From an uncultured SAR86 cluster bacterium (GTDB lineage: Bacteria; Pseudomonadota; Gammaproteobacteria; Magnimaribacterales; D2472): DNA of 56,093 bases. The notes beneath the pieces were generated by a model. It ran no database searches and had not been told where the DNA came from. It saw nothing but the letters and a program-made list of their open reading frames with translations. The stretch is taken from the NCBI GenBank assembly GCA_902593675.1, contig CACJJI010000007.1, forward strand, positions 1 through 56,093, written 5' to 3'. The translations under genes and the position numbers were made by a program. This document shows positions 8,582-18,177 of the stretch, piece by piece; the first letter of the stretch is position 1, and each line of letters starts with the position of its first letter.

Positions 8582-10155
8582 TAGACGTTTGAAGAATGAT
8601 TTTCCCAGTAGGGATCTCTGAGTCTTCTTTTGTATAATTTACCATTTTCATCTCTAGGAAGTTTTTCAATAAAATCTATGCTTCTTGGTAGTTTCATTTT
8701 TGCAAGATTTTCCTGTGCAAAGTTCATTAGTTCTGCAAGAAGCTCATCAGAAGACTGGTAATCCTTGTTGAGCTCTACAACAGCTTTTACCTCTTCTCCC
8801 CACTCATCATTCGGAATCCCAAATACTGCAACATCAGCAACAGCGGGATGCATGAGAAAAGCGCTCTCAATCTCAGCTGGGTATATATTGGCTCCACCAG
8901 ATATAATCATATCTATCTTCCTATCACACAGAAATAAATATCCCTCATTATTTAAATATCCTATGTCACCCACAGTAAAGTAAACCTGATCATCAATAAC
9001 TAACCGTTCTTTTTTTGTCTTTGCTTGATCACCCTTGTACTCAAATTTTGTTGCTTCACCAAGCTTCATAAAAACCGTACCTTGATTATCTGTTTCAGCT
9101 TCGGTTCCATCATCATTGATAATTTTTATTTCGGCTCCCGGCCATGCTTTACCAACTGTTCCAGGAAACTTTGACCATGACTGAGCATCAACAACCGTTC
9201 CACCTCCTTCTGTGGCAGCATAATATTCCCAGATAGAATTTCCCCACCATTCAATCATTGCTTGCTTAGTATGAATTGGGCAGGGCGCAGCAGCATGAAT
9301 CATTGCACGAGTTGATGAGCAATCATATTTTTTTCTGGTTTCATCTGGCAACTGCAACAACCTATGAAATTGAGTTGGAACCATATGACTTGTTGTAACT
9401 TTGTATTTATCAATAAGATAAAGCATTTGCTGCGCGTCAAATTTTTCCATCAGAACAACAGAATGTCCATAATGTAAAGCTGCCGAAGAGTGAACCAAAA
9501 CCGCAGTGTGATAAAGAGGAGATCCAACGATGTGAACATTTTTTTCCTGCGGTTGAATTTCAAAAAAACTCAGTATCATTGCAAACATGCTCAACACATC
9601 ATCAGGGTCGCCAGGAACTAATGCGCGTTTAACGCCCTTTGGTTTTCCGGTTGTGCCAGATGTGTAATTCATGACTTGACCAGCAGTTCTTTCTTCTGGA
9701 TTTGTCGTTGGTTGAGAGCTTATAAAATCATTTAAATGCGTAAATCCACTCATTGGAGTTGTGCTAATGCATCCTTGCTCTGGAAAATTAATCGCTGAAA
9801 CAGCTTTTTGGCATGCTTCTTCCATGGCGGCGACTTCGCCAGAGGCAATAAATGCTTTCGCTCCTGAATCTTCAAGAATGTATGCTATTTCTGGTCCAGC
9901 TAGATGCCAGTTAATGGGGACCATATAAAAGCCAGATTGCGCACATGCAAGGTAAGCTATGTAGTATTCAACGGAGTTAGGCAGCACAGTTGCTACTACA
10001 TCACCGCTCTTGACTCCAAACTCTCTCAAGGCATGGGTTAGCTGATTAGTTTTTGCAAGCAATTCACCTCTTGTCCATATCTTTTCAGATGGTTCAACGA
10101 TGGCAATTTCATCAGGGTGTGAATTTGCAAATCTATAAAAACCTAATTCACTCAT
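8581..10155 (-). CDS. Acyl-CoA synthetase (AMP-forming)
   Basis: Second ANL ligase, 524 aa and first gene of the minus operon 4497-10155. Motifs seen are NYTSGTTGKPKGVKRAL (P-loop type), YYAATEGGG (adenine binding), YFTVGDIGYLNNEGYLFLCDRK with the conserved Asp and Arg, GGANIYPAEIES, and the C-terminal catalytic Lys in DENGKLYKR. It activates fatty or related acids for degradation or lipid modification. It differs clearly from the downstream ligase, so the two may act on different acids. The promoter must lie in the 98-bp AT-rich gap shared with the divergent transporter gene at 10254. Confidence 0.9.
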   Translation of the reverse strand: MSELGFYRFANSHPDEIAIVEPSEKIWTRGELLAKTNQLTHALREFGVKSGDVVATVLPNSVEYYIAYLACAQSGFYMVPINWHLAGPEIAYILEDSGAKAFIASGEVAAMEEACQKAVSAINFPEQGCISTTPMSGFTHLNDFISSQPTTNPEERTAGQVMNYTSGTTGKPKGVKRALVPGDPDDVLSMFAMILSFFEIQPQEKNVHIVGSPLYHTAVLVHSSAALHYGHSVVLMEKFDAQQMLYLIDKYKVTTSHMVPTQFHRLLQLPDETRKKYDCSSTRAMIHAAAPCPIHTKQAMIEWWGNSIWEYYAATEGGGTVVDAQSWSKFPGTVGKAWPGAEIKIINDDGTEAETDNQGTVFMKLGEATKFEYKGDQAKTKKERLVIDDQVYFTVGDIGYLNNEGYLFLCDRKIDMIISGGANIYPAEIESAFLMHPAVADVAVFGIPNDEWGEEVKAVVELNKDYQSSDELLAELMNFAQENLAKMKLPRSIDFIEKLPRDENGKLYKRRLRDPYWENHSSNV

Positions 10156-10253
10156 TTGGTTATCTTTGTATATTTATTCAATTAATAATTCTAACTTTGT
10201 AATCCATGAATGTAACCTAATTATGTAAATTTCTATGTAATAATGATTGCCAA

Positions 10254-10976
10254 ATGGACAGCCTCTTTAGCAATTTAAATCAAGAAACTTTATGGTTATT
10301 GGTTGTTTTTTACGACTTATCGCTAGCAATTTTTTTATATAGATTTTTTGGTAAGTATGGTTTGTATTGTGCCGTAATCTTGGGAATAGTCCTTGGCAAC
10401 CTTCAAGGTGGAAAAGTTAGTGAATTAACCCTATTTGGAATGCAGTTCAATGTTAGCATGGGCGCAATTCTGTACTCTGGCATTTACTTTGCTACCGATC
10501 TTTTAAATGAGAAATTTGGTAAAGATGAGGCCAATCGAGCCGTCATGCTTGGATTTGTTGCAAACATAGCAGTAATGCTGACCTTGGTGCTTAGTACAAA
10601 GTTTCTACCCTCTGACCTAACTGGATCAGCTGCAGAGGTCCATGAGGCTATTTCAGTTTTAGCATTTTATTCACCTATTTTTATTATTGGCTCTTTGACG
10701 GCATACCTTGTTAGTCAAAGATTTGATGTATGGTTTTTTCATTACTTAAAAAACTTAACAAATGGAAAAAAGCTATGGCTTAGAAATAACCTTTCTACCA
10801 TGGCATCCCAACTAATAGATACCCTGATATATCAATTTACCTGGGTTCTTGCCACAGATTTAACATTCACCCAAGCTTTTGCTATCTCCATGGCAAAATA
10901 TGTTATTAAGGTTTTGATAGCGCTAATAGATACCTTGTTTATTTACTGGGTAAGAAATTGGGAAGTTAAATCATAG
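10254..10976 (+). CDS. Queuosine precursor transporter (YhhQ/VUT family, DUF165)
   Basis: A 240-aa inner-membrane protein with about six to seven hydrophobic segments. It carries the family pattern of acidic and polar residues in membrane loops: YFATDLLNEKFGKDEANRAV (residues ~78-97) and NNLSTMASQLIDTLIYQ. YhhQ imports queuine or preQ bases for tRNA modification. Length and motif spacing fit; a weaker alternative is another vitamin-uptake protein of the same fold. I saw no preQ1 riboswitch in the 98 bp upstream. It is a single gene, 56 bp before msrB. Confidence 0.85.
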   Translation: MDSLFSNLNQETLWLLVVFYDLSLAIFLYRFFGKYGLYCAVILGIVLGNLQGGKVSELTLFGMQFNVSMGAILYSGIYFATDLLNEKFGKDEANRAVMLGFVANIAVMLTLVLSTKFLPSDLTGSAAEVHEAISVLAFYSPIFIIGSLTAYLVSQRFDVWFFHYLKNLTNGKKLWLRNNLSTMASQLIDTLIYQFTWVLATDLTFTQAFAISMAKYVIKVLIALIDTLFIYWVRNWEVKS

Positions 10977-11032
10977 TTTAGAAAACGCTTGTATGGATTA
11001 TACTTATAGCAAAAGAAATTCTATTTACACAT

Positions 11033-11425
11033 ATGTCTAGCAAATCAAAAGAACAGCTGCTAAAAGAACTTTCACCCGAGTCTTATTATGTAACTCAAGA
11101 AAGTGGGACAGAGCGACCTTTCACTGGTCAGTATTGGGATCATGTCGAGGACGGGATTTACACTTGTATTTGCTGTGGTGAGACGCTTTTTAAATCTGAA
11201 ACAAAATTTGATGCAGGCTGTGGATGGCCCAGTTTTTATGAAGCTGCAGATAACAATAATATCAATGAATTAGAGGATTATTCTCTTTCAAGAGTCAGGA
11301 CAGAGATTAGATGTTCAAAGTGTGATGCGCACCTTGGGCATGTTTTTACAGATGGTCCGCACCCCACAGGTTTGAGGTATTGTGTCAATTCAGCCGCATT
11401 AGATTTTGAAAAAGAAACACCTTAA
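11033..11425 (+). CDS. msrB: Peptide-methionine (R)-S-oxide reductase
   Basis: Repairs the R-sulfoxide of oxidised methionine in proteins. It is a single-domain MsrB of 130 aa with a structural zinc site built from two CxxC pairs (Cys45/Cys48 and Cys94/Cys97), the CGWPSF motif at 63-68, HLGHVF at 100-105, and the catalytic Cys117 in RYCVNSAAL. No signal peptide is present, so it is cytoplasmic. It precedes murJ by 6 bp and is probably the first gene of a transcription unit running through the murJ-ispH cluster. Confidence 0.97.
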   Translation: MSSKSKEQLLKELSPESYYVTQESGTERPFTGQYWDHVEDGIYTCICCGETLFKSETKFDAGCGWPSFYEAADNNNINELEDYSLSRVRTEIRCSKCDAHLGHVFTDGPHPTGLRYCVNSAALDFEKETP

Positions 11426-11431
11426 AATTAA

Positions 11432-12979
11432 GTGACCGACAAAACTGCTTCCCATTTAAACTTTTTCTCAACCATTAAAGTGGGTGGTTGGACCTTAATC
11501 TCAAGAGTGGCCGGTTTAATTAGAGACATCTTTACAACCAATCTGCTTGGGGCAAGCATTTTTCATGATATTTTTGTGGTTGTACTTAAAATTCCAAATG
11601 TTTTCAGAAAGTTCTTTGCTGAAGGGGCATTTAGCCAAGCTTTTATCCCAATATACTCTGAGTATTTAGGCAGCAAAGATGACAAGGGCAGTCAAGATTT
11701 TCTAAATGCTTTATTTGGTATTTTGCTCTCAGCACTCTTTATATTTACAGCCTTAGCTTTACTGTTTGCACCAATATTTATTTTGATATTTGCTCCAGGC
11801 TTTTATTTTGATATACAAAAACAAGATTTAGCTGTCAGCCTTTTAAGAATTATGTTTCCTTATCTTGCATTAATTTCTCTTGTTGCTTTTGCAGCCGGCA
11901 TTCAAAATTCTCATAATAAATTTTCTATTCCGGCAATAACTCCCTTAATTTTCAATTTGAGTTTAATTGGTTCAGCATGGCTGGTTGCTCCAAAAATAGA
12001 CATACCAGTTATGGCTCTTGCCTGGGGAGTGCTTCTGGCAGGATTTCTTCAATTGCTGTTCCAGATTGCACCCTTAGCAACGATAAAAAAAATTCCTGTA
12101 CCAAAAATTGATTTTCAGAATCCCGGAGTTAAAAAATTTTTTATTCTTATTCTTCCAGCCATTGTTGCAGGAGGCATAGCTCAAATAAATTTATTAATTG
12201 ATACTATTTTTGCATCTTTATTAATTACAGGTAGTCCAACTTGGCTATATGTTTCAGATAGATTAATACAATTCCCAATGGGAATATTTGCCATTGCTAT
12301 TGGAACCGTTCTTTTGCCCAGTCTTTCAAAGGCTTATGCTCAAAAAGAAATTCAAGCTTATACTGAGCAGCTTGAGCATGCGTTTAAGTTAGTGTTTTTT
12401 TTAGCTATCCCTTCGTTAATTGGATTGGCTTTATTTGCATCCCCATTGCTGGCAACTATTTTTCAAAGAGGAGCTTTTTTGTGGAGTGACGTGCAGCAAG
12501 CCAGCTTGAGTCTAATAGGTTTCTCAATTGGACTACCCTTTTTTATGGCCATGAAGGTATTGGTTCCAGCATTTTTTTCTAGACAAAATACCAAAACTCC
12601 TATGGTGATAGCATTTCTAAGTTTATTGATAAATATATGTTTGAACTACCTACTAGCATTTTATTTTGGTTTAGGGCATCTTGGCTTAGCAATTGCCAGT
12701 TCTATTTCTGCGATAGTAAGTGTAATAATTTTAAGTTTTATTCTTAAAAGAGATGGGTTAATTTCTTTTTCTGGAATTTTAAGCGCCTTCTCTTTAAAAG
12801 TGTTAATAGCTAGTGTTGCTTTGATATCATTTTTATCAATTTTTAATCAATATTTTGATTTTGAATTATTTAGTCAAACTCAAAGGCTTTTGCATCTAGT
12901 TGCTGCCGTCATTGGTTCATTAATAATTTATTTTGGATCGAGTTTTATATTAGGCGTTAGGCCGGCTGATTTTAAATAA
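11432..12979 (+). CDS. murJ: Lipid II flippase MurJ (MviN)
   Basis: A 515-aa polytopic protein with about 14 transmembrane segments, the length of MurJ, which moves lipid II across the inner membrane for peptidoglycan synthesis. Markers are the amphipathic N-terminus followed by GWTLISRVAGLIRDI, KIPNVFRKFFAEGAFSQAF (residues ~46-64) and QFPMGIFAIAIGTVLLP. It begins with GTG 6 bp after msrB. The stop shares a base with the ATG of ribF, as in the murJ-ribF order of pseudomonads. Confidence 0.96.
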   Translation: MTDKTASHLNFFSTIKVGGWTLISRVAGLIRDIFTTNLLGASIFHDIFVVVLKIPNVFRKFFAEGAFSQAFIPIYSEYLGSKDDKGSQDFLNALFGILLSALFIFTALALLFAPIFILIFAPGFYFDIQKQDLAVSLLRIMFPYLALISLVAFAAGIQNSHNKFSIPAITPLIFNLSLIGSAWLVAPKIDIPVMALAWGVLLAGFLQLLFQIAPLATIKKIPVPKIDFQNPGVKKFFILILPAIVAGGIAQINLLIDTIFASLLITGSPTWLYVSDRLIQFPMGIFAIAIGTVLLPSLSKAYAQKEIQAYTEQLEHAFKLVFFLAIPSLIGLALFASPLLATIFQRGAFLWSDVQQASLSLIGFSIGLPFFMAMKVLVPAFFSRQNTKTPMVIAFLSLLINICLNYLLAFYFGLGHLGLAIASSISAIVSVIILSFILKRDGLISFSGILSAFSLKVLIASVALISFLSIFNQYFDFELFSQTQRLLHLVAAVIGSLIIYFGSSFILGVRPADFK

Positions 12980-13923
12980 TGTACTTAATTAGAGGAATAG
13001 GAAACATAGAAACTTTTAATAGAAAGTTTCCAAATCGGTCAATGAGTGGAACCATCGGGAATTTTGATGGTTTGCATCTTGGGCATCAAGCAATTCTTAA
13101 TCAAGTAAAAGATAAGGCAAGAGAGAGCTCAAGTGCGTCTTTAGTATTTTTTACAGAGCCGCATGCATCTGAGTATTTTGCAGCTAAAGATGAAAATTCT
13201 TCAGCACCTCCGAGAATTTGCCCTTGGAGAGAAAAAGTAAAGTTGCTAAAAAATTTTGGAATAGATTTTGCATTTTTTCTTCAATTTAATAAATCTTTAA
13301 AAACAATGACTCCACAGAGTTTTCTTGATGATGTTCTAGCCCAACTTAACTTAAAACATTTAATCATTGGTGATGATTTTAGATTTGGAGCTGAGCGGGC
13401 TGGTGACTTTCAGCTATTAAAAGATTGGGGCAAGAGCAACGGAACAGAAGTAATTGCCAATAAAACAGTCACAAGAGATGGTTTAAGAATAAGCTCTACA
13501 AGAATAAGAGAGGCTCTGTTACAGAGCAAGTTTGAGTTGGCAGCACAATTACTAGGGCGACCCTATACGTTTTCAGGAAAAGTGGTTTATGGAAAACAAT
13601 TAGGTAGAACTATCGGCGTCCCTACAGCAAATCTCTGGATACCAAGACAAAGGCTTCCTATAGCTGGGGTTTATGCAGTCAAGTGTTCGTTGGCGGGAGA
13701 GTTTTTTAATGGAATTGCAAATATGGGCATCAGACCTACAGTAGACGGATCTAAGCCTGTTCTAGAAATCCATATATTTAATTTCAGTGAGTCTATATAT
13801 GGTCAAAGATTGACTGTAGAATTCAAAAATAAACTTCGTGATGAGAAGAAATTTGATAACATTAACCTATTAAAAGAACAAATTCTTCAAGACATATCTC
13901 AAGCTAAAGAAATACTGGAATAA
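12979..13923 (+). CDS. ribF: Bifunctional riboflavin kinase / FAD synthetase
   Basis: Makes FMN from riboflavin and then FAD. It is 314 aa with two domains. The N-terminal FMN adenylyltransferase domain has TIGNFDGLHLGHQAIL (nucleotidyltransferase HxGH) and the second motif ISSTRIREAL. The C-terminal riboflavin kinase domain has GKQLGRTIGVPTANLW and GVYAVK. The start overlaps the last base of murJ (TAATG). The ribF-ileS-lspA-ispH order is standard in gammaproteobacteria. Confidence 0.97.
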   Translation: MYLIRGIGNIETFNRKFPNRSMSGTIGNFDGLHLGHQAILNQVKDKARESSSASLVFFTEPHASEYFAAKDENSSAPPRICPWREKVKLLKNFGIDFAFFLQFNKSLKTMTPQSFLDDVLAQLNLKHLIIGDDFRFGAERAGDFQLLKDWGKSNGTEVIANKTVTRDGLRISSTRIREALLQSKFELAAQLLGRPYTFSGKVVYGKQLGRTIGVPTANLWIPRQRLPIAGVYAVKCSLAGEFFNGIANMGIRPTVDGSKPVLEIHIFNFSESIYGQRLTVEFKNKLRDEKKFDNINLLKEQILQDISQAKEILE

Positions 13924-13929
13924 TTCTCT

Positions 13930-16701
13930 ATGAGCAAAGAATATCGGGATACTTTAAATCTCCCTGAAACTGATTTATCGATGAAAGCTGGTTTGCCCAG
14001 AAAAGAGCCAGAAATATTAGAATTTTGGAACTCTATTAGCCTCTATCAAAAAATTAGAGAGCAAAATGCTCACAAGGAAAAGTTTATTCTTCATGATGGG
14101 CCTCCTTATGCCAATGGAGATATTCATTTAGGTCATGCCGTTAATAAAACTCTTAAAGACATCACAATAAAATTCCAAAGCATGCTTGGAAAAGATGCGC
14201 CATATGTTCCTGGTTGGGATTGTCATGGTTTGCCGATCGAATTAAATGTTGAAAAAAAACATGGGAAGGGAAGCGATCTTGTTAGAGATAAAAAATCATT
14301 TATCAAAGCTTGCAGAGAATATGCACAATCTCAGGTTGATAAGCAAAGAAAAGATTTTATTCGATTGGGAGTATTAGGTGATTGGGAGAATCCATATCTA
14401 TCATTAAATAAAAGTTTTGAAGCAGACACTGTTCGTGCATTAGGAAGAATCATTGCTAATGGACATCTTGAGCAAGGAGAAAAACCTGTCCATTTTTGCA
14501 TGGATTGCAGATCAGCTTTAGCCGAGGCTGAAGTAGAGTATCTGGATAAGCAATCTCATTCTATCGATGTTAAGTTTAAAGTGTTGCCCCACTCCATTGA
14601 GTCGCTTTGCTCAACATTTCAAGTTGATCAAGTTGAAGAAGCATACTTCGTAATTTGGACAACAACTCCATGGACCATCCCATCAAATGTTGCTGTGTGT
14701 ATCCATGAAGAAATTGAGTATATTTTTGTTAGAGGCGATAAGGGCCATTTTATTATTGCAAAAGAACTATTGGAAGCATGCTCTGATAGATGGGGCATGA
14801 AATTAGAGATTCTTGGATCAGTTTTAGGAAAAGAAATTACTGAGATCGTCATGGCTCATCCTTTATATGAAAGGGAATCAAAGCTATTGCACGCAGACCA
14901 TGTCACCACTGAAAGTGGAACGGGTTGTGTGCATACTGCTCCAGCGCACGGGTTGGATGATTACTTTATTTGCATAAAAAATGGTCTTGAATCTGTAAAA
15001 GCCTTGGATAATCGCGGCATTTTTAAAGAAGAATACGGACCATTGAGCGGCTTAAGCACTAAAAAAGGAGATCCAATTGTTATTGAGTTATTGCAGGACA
15101 ACAACGCATTGCTTGCTCATCAACAATACAATCATTCTTATCCACATTGTTGGAGGCACAAGTCACCAGTCATTTTTATGTCAACCCCACAATGGTTTAT
15201 CTCAATGAATAAATCTGGTCTTAGTGATGGAGCAGTTAATGCAGTTAAAGATGTTAATTGGGAGCCAGGCTGGGGAGAGGAACGCATTCTTTCAATGCTC
15301 GAAGATCGCCCTGATTGGTGTATTTCGAGACAACGAAATTGGGGCGTTCCAATTACCCTAATTATTCATAATGAAACAGGTGAGATTCATCCCAAGCAGA
15401 ATCTGCTTTTTAACCAAATTGCAGATGTTATTGAGAAAGAGGGTATTGAGGGCTGGGATAATTTAAGCCTTGATTCCTTGATTGATGATGCAGAGTCCTA
15501 TTCTAAGGTTTATGACACCTTGGATGTTTGGTTTGATTCAGGCGTAACTCACATGTGCGTTTTAGATAAGTTGTATGGTGCAGATGTGGTTGCAGATCTT
15601 TATCTAGAGGGATCAGATCAGCATAGGGGATGGTTTCAATCATCCTTGTTGACTGGCATTGCAACAAATGGCATGGCTCCTTATCACTCAGTTCTCACTC
15701 ATGGATTCGTTGTTGACGATGAAGGTAGAAAACAATCTAAGTCTTTAGGCAATACTATTTCACCTCAAAAAATTTGGGATACATTGGGCGCTGACATTTT
15801 AAGACTTTGGATTGCCTCAACTGATTTTAGAAGTGAAATGGTTGCTTCTGATGAAATATTTAAGAGGGTTTCAGATCAATATAGAAGAATCCGAAATACC
15901 TTTAGATTTTTATTGGGGAATATCAATGATTTTGATGCAAACAAGGATTCAATTGAACTAAATAATTTGCTTGAACTTGATAGATGGGTTTTGCATGAAC
16001 TTGCTCTTTTGCAAGAGGATGTAAAGGAATTTTATAAAGTATATTCATATCACCAAGTTATTCAGAGAATACATAATTTCTGTGTCAATCAATTAGGTGG
16101 CATTTATCTAGATATTATCAAAGATAGGCAATATACCACTCAGCAAGATTCTCAAATCAGAAGATCGGCTCAAACTGCAATGCAAATAATTGTTAATCAG
16201 CTTGTCGTATTAATCTCACCTGTTTTATCTTTTACAGCTGAGGAGATTTGGCAAGGTAATGATTTTCTTTTGGCAGAGGCAGACTCAGTATTTTTAGCAA
16301 CCTTAAAAGATTTAGAAACTTTTAATACCAATCTTTCAAATGAAGATTGGAAGAGAATGTTGGAGATCAAAGAAGAGGTCAATCAAAACATTGAAGAGTC
16401 TAGAGCTGCTGGAGTGATAAAGGGCTCATTGGATGCATCAATTGAGTTAATTCTTGATTCTGATGATTTTAACTTAGTGAATAAGTTTGCTGCGGAAATG
16501 CATTTCTTTTTTATAGTTTCAGAGTGCAATATTCTTCAAGGAGATTCTTTCAAAATATCTGTATTTAAATCATCTGCAGAAAAATGCGTGCGATGTTGGC
16601 ATAGAAATGAATCGGTTGGCTCCAGTAGTAAGCATCCAGAATTATGTAATAGGTGTGTAGAAAACTTAGATGGCCCAGGAGAGGATAGAGGATTTGCTTA
16701 G
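13930..16701 (+). CDS. ileS: Isoleucyl-tRNA synthetase
   Basis: Class I aminoacyl-tRNA synthetase of 923 aa that charges tRNA-Ile. The HIGH motif appears as DIHLGHAVNK after PPYANG (residue ~57) and the KMSKS motif as KQSKSLGN near 602. The CP1 editing domain includes TTTPWTIPSN and GTGCVHTAPAHG. The C-terminal zinc-binding Cys pairs are CVRCWH and CNRC. All these domains are intact. The 3' end overlaps lspA by 32 bp in another frame. Confidence 0.98.
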   Translation: MSKEYRDTLNLPETDLSMKAGLPRKEPEILEFWNSISLYQKIREQNAHKEKFILHDGPPYANGDIHLGHAVNKTLKDITIKFQSMLGKDAPYVPGWDCHGLPIELNVEKKHGKGSDLVRDKKSFIKACREYAQSQVDKQRKDFIRLGVLGDWENPYLSLNKSFEADTVRALGRIIANGHLEQGEKPVHFCMDCRSALAEAEVEYLDKQSHSIDVKFKVLPHSIESLCSTFQVDQVEEAYFVIWTTTPWTIPSNVAVCIHEEIEYIFVRGDKGHFIIAKELLEACSDRWGMKLEILGSVLGKEITEIVMAHPLYERESKLLHADHVTTESGTGCVHTAPAHGLDDYFICIKNGLESVKALDNRGIFKEEYGPLSGLSTKKGDPIVIELLQDNNALLAHQQYNHSYPHCWRHKSPVIFMSTPQWFISMNKSGLSDGAVNAVKDVNWEPGWGEERILSMLEDRPDWCISRQRNWGVPITLIIHNETGEIHPKQNLLFNQIADVIEKEGIEGWDNLSLDSLIDDAESYSKVYDTLDVWFDSGVTHMCVLDKLYGADVVADLYLEGSDQHRGWFQSSLLTGIATNGMAPYHSVLTHGFVVDDEGRKQSKSLGNTISPQKIWDTLGADILRLWIASTDFRSEMVASDEIFKRVSDQYRRIRNTFRFLLGNINDFDANKDSIELNNLLELDRWVLHELALLQEDVKEFYKVYSYHQVIQRIHNFCVNQLGGIYLDIIKDRQYTTQQDSQIRRSAQTAMQIIVNQLVVLISPVLSFTAEEIWQGNDFLLAEADSVFLATLKDLETFNTNLSNEDWKRMLEIKEEVNQNIEESRAAGVIKGSLDASIELILDSDDFNLVNKFAAEMHFFFIVSECNILQGDSFKISVFKSSAEKCVRCWHRNESVGSSSKHPELCNRCVENLDGPGEDRGFA

Positions 16702-17167
16702 CATAAAACAAGGCTATCTTGTTATATTGTTCTTAATTGCAATTGACTTAATGTCAAAATTTGTTGCTGAAGAAAACTTAGTCTTTGGGGAGGCAATCCC
16801 ACTGATACCAATACTAGATCTATTGCTGGTATTCAATTCAGGCATAGCTTTTAGTATTTTTGATTTTAATAATGATGTATTTAGTTTTGGTTTATCTCTC
16901 TTTGGATTAGTTATTGTTGCTTATCTTCACTCACTATACAAAAGTGAAGAGTCTTCTATTAACCGTCTTTCTTTGATTTTGATTATTGCTGGAGCGCTTG
17001 GAAATATTCTTGATAGATTGCCAGATGGGGTGGTAACTGATTTTTTATTTTTTCATGTTGGCAATAATTCATTTTTTATTTTTAATTTCGCTGATGCTTT
17101 TATTTCAATTGGCGCTGCTTTATTTTTCTTGACGGAGTTTAAAAAATTTCTTCAAAATAGATCATGA
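16670..17167 (+). CDS. lspA: Lipoprotein signal peptidase (signal peptidase II)
   Basis: Aspartyl membrane protease of 165 aa that cleaves the signal peptide of prolipoproteins after lipidation. It has four transmembrane segments. The conserved regions are NILDRLPDGVVTDF with catalytic Asp124 and FNFADAFISIG with catalytic Asp142. The start ATG at 16670 lies inside ileS; the next in-frame ATG (16751) would remove much of the first membrane helix, so the early start is preferred. The stop overlaps the ispH start. Confidence 0.95.
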   Translation: MAQERIEDLLSIKQGYLVILFLIAIDLMSKFVAEENLVFGEAIPLIPILDLLLVFNSGIAFSIFDFNNDVFSFGLSLFGLVIVAYLHSLYKSEESSINRLSLILIIAGALGNILDRLPDGVVTDFLFFHVGNNSFFIFNFADAFISIGAALFFLTEFKKFLQNRS

Positions 17168-18108
17168 TGAAGACTAAAGTTTTATTGGCAAATCCAAGAG
17201 GATTTTGTGCTGGAGTAGATCGAGCGATTGATATTGTTAACCAAGCTTTAAAAAAATTTGGACCACCAATATATGTTCGCCATGAAGTCGTTCATAATAA
17301 GACTGTAGTAGATGAATTAAAGTCTAAAGGCGTAATATTTGTTGATGAGCTCAGTGAAGTACCTCAATCATCTCATGTTATTTTTAGTGCTCATGGAGTT
17401 TCAGAGAAGGTTGAGAAAGAAGCTGAAGAATTTAATTTGCTTTCTTTCGATGCTACATGTCCTCTAGTAACAAAGGTTCATAGCGAGGTTCAGCGTCATG
17501 TCAGGGCCGGCAGAGATATTATTTTAATTGGTCATGAGGGGCACCCTGAAGTAGAAGGAACGCTAGGAAGACATAATCCCATCCAGTCCAATAGCAAAAT
17601 TTATTTGGTACAAGATGAGGCAGAAGCTAGATCATTAATTGTTTCACAGCCTGAAAATCTTGCATACGTAACACAAACGACTCTTAGCCTTGATGACACT
17701 ATTGCCATAGTTCAAATCTTATATGAACAGTTTCCTAAAATTCTAAAACCAAAAAGCGATGATATTTGTTATGCAACTCAAAATAGACAAGATGCTGTTA
17801 AGCAACTTGCTTTAGAGTGTGATTTTATTGTTGTTATAGGCTCAAGAAATAGCTCTAACTCAAACCGTTTAAAAGAGTTGGCTGAGAAGTGCGGTGCTAC
17901 TTCTGTCTTGATAGATGGTCCTGAGGAGCTTAATTTAAAATCTTTAGCTAAATATAACAATATTGGCATAACAGCTGGAGCATCGGCACCAGAATCAATT
18001 GTTCAGAGTGTGGTTCAAGCAATTAGCCTTGAGTTAAATACTATTGCCGAAGAGTTAGGTGAGAATAAAGAAAATATATATTTTAGACTACCTCCCGAGT
18101 TACGCTGA
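17164..18108 (+). CDS. ispH: 4-hydroxy-3-methylbut-2-enyl diphosphate reductase
   Basis: Last enzyme of the MEP isoprenoid pathway; reduces HMBPP to IPP and DMAPP with an Fe-S cluster. It is 314 aa. The three cluster cysteines are visible: Cys15 in GFCAGVDRA, Cys99 in DATCPLV and Cys202 in CYATQNRQ. Substrate histidines are in RHEVVHN and GHEGHPE, and TQTTLS is present. Two ATGs are adjacent (17164 and 17167). In most relatives fkpB lies between lspA and ispH; here the two genes overlap and fkpB is absent. Confidence 0.97.
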   Translation: MMKTKVLLANPRGFCAGVDRAIDIVNQALKKFGPPIYVRHEVVHNKTVVDELKSKGVIFVDELSEVPQSSHVIFSAHGVSEKVEKEAEEFNLLSFDATCPLVTKVHSEVQRHVRAGRDIILIGHEGHPEVEGTLGRHNPIQSNSKIYLVQDEAEARSLIVSQPENLAYVTQTTLSLDDTIAIVQILYEQFPKILKPKSDDICYATQNRQDAVKQLALECDFIVVIGSRNSSNSNRLKELAEKCGATSVLIDGPEELNLKSLAKYNNIGITAGASAPESIVQSVVQAISLELNTIAEELGENKENIYFRLPPELR

Positions 18109-18177
18109 CCAAAAGGTAAAAAAATTTTATGTCTCAAATATCATCGATTACACTGTCTCTATGTCTAGAGAAAAAAT

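Noticed and set aside
17710-17730. GTTCAAATC, resembling a tRNA T-arm
   Set aside because: It lies inside ispH and no acceptor, D or anticodon arm can be formed around it.
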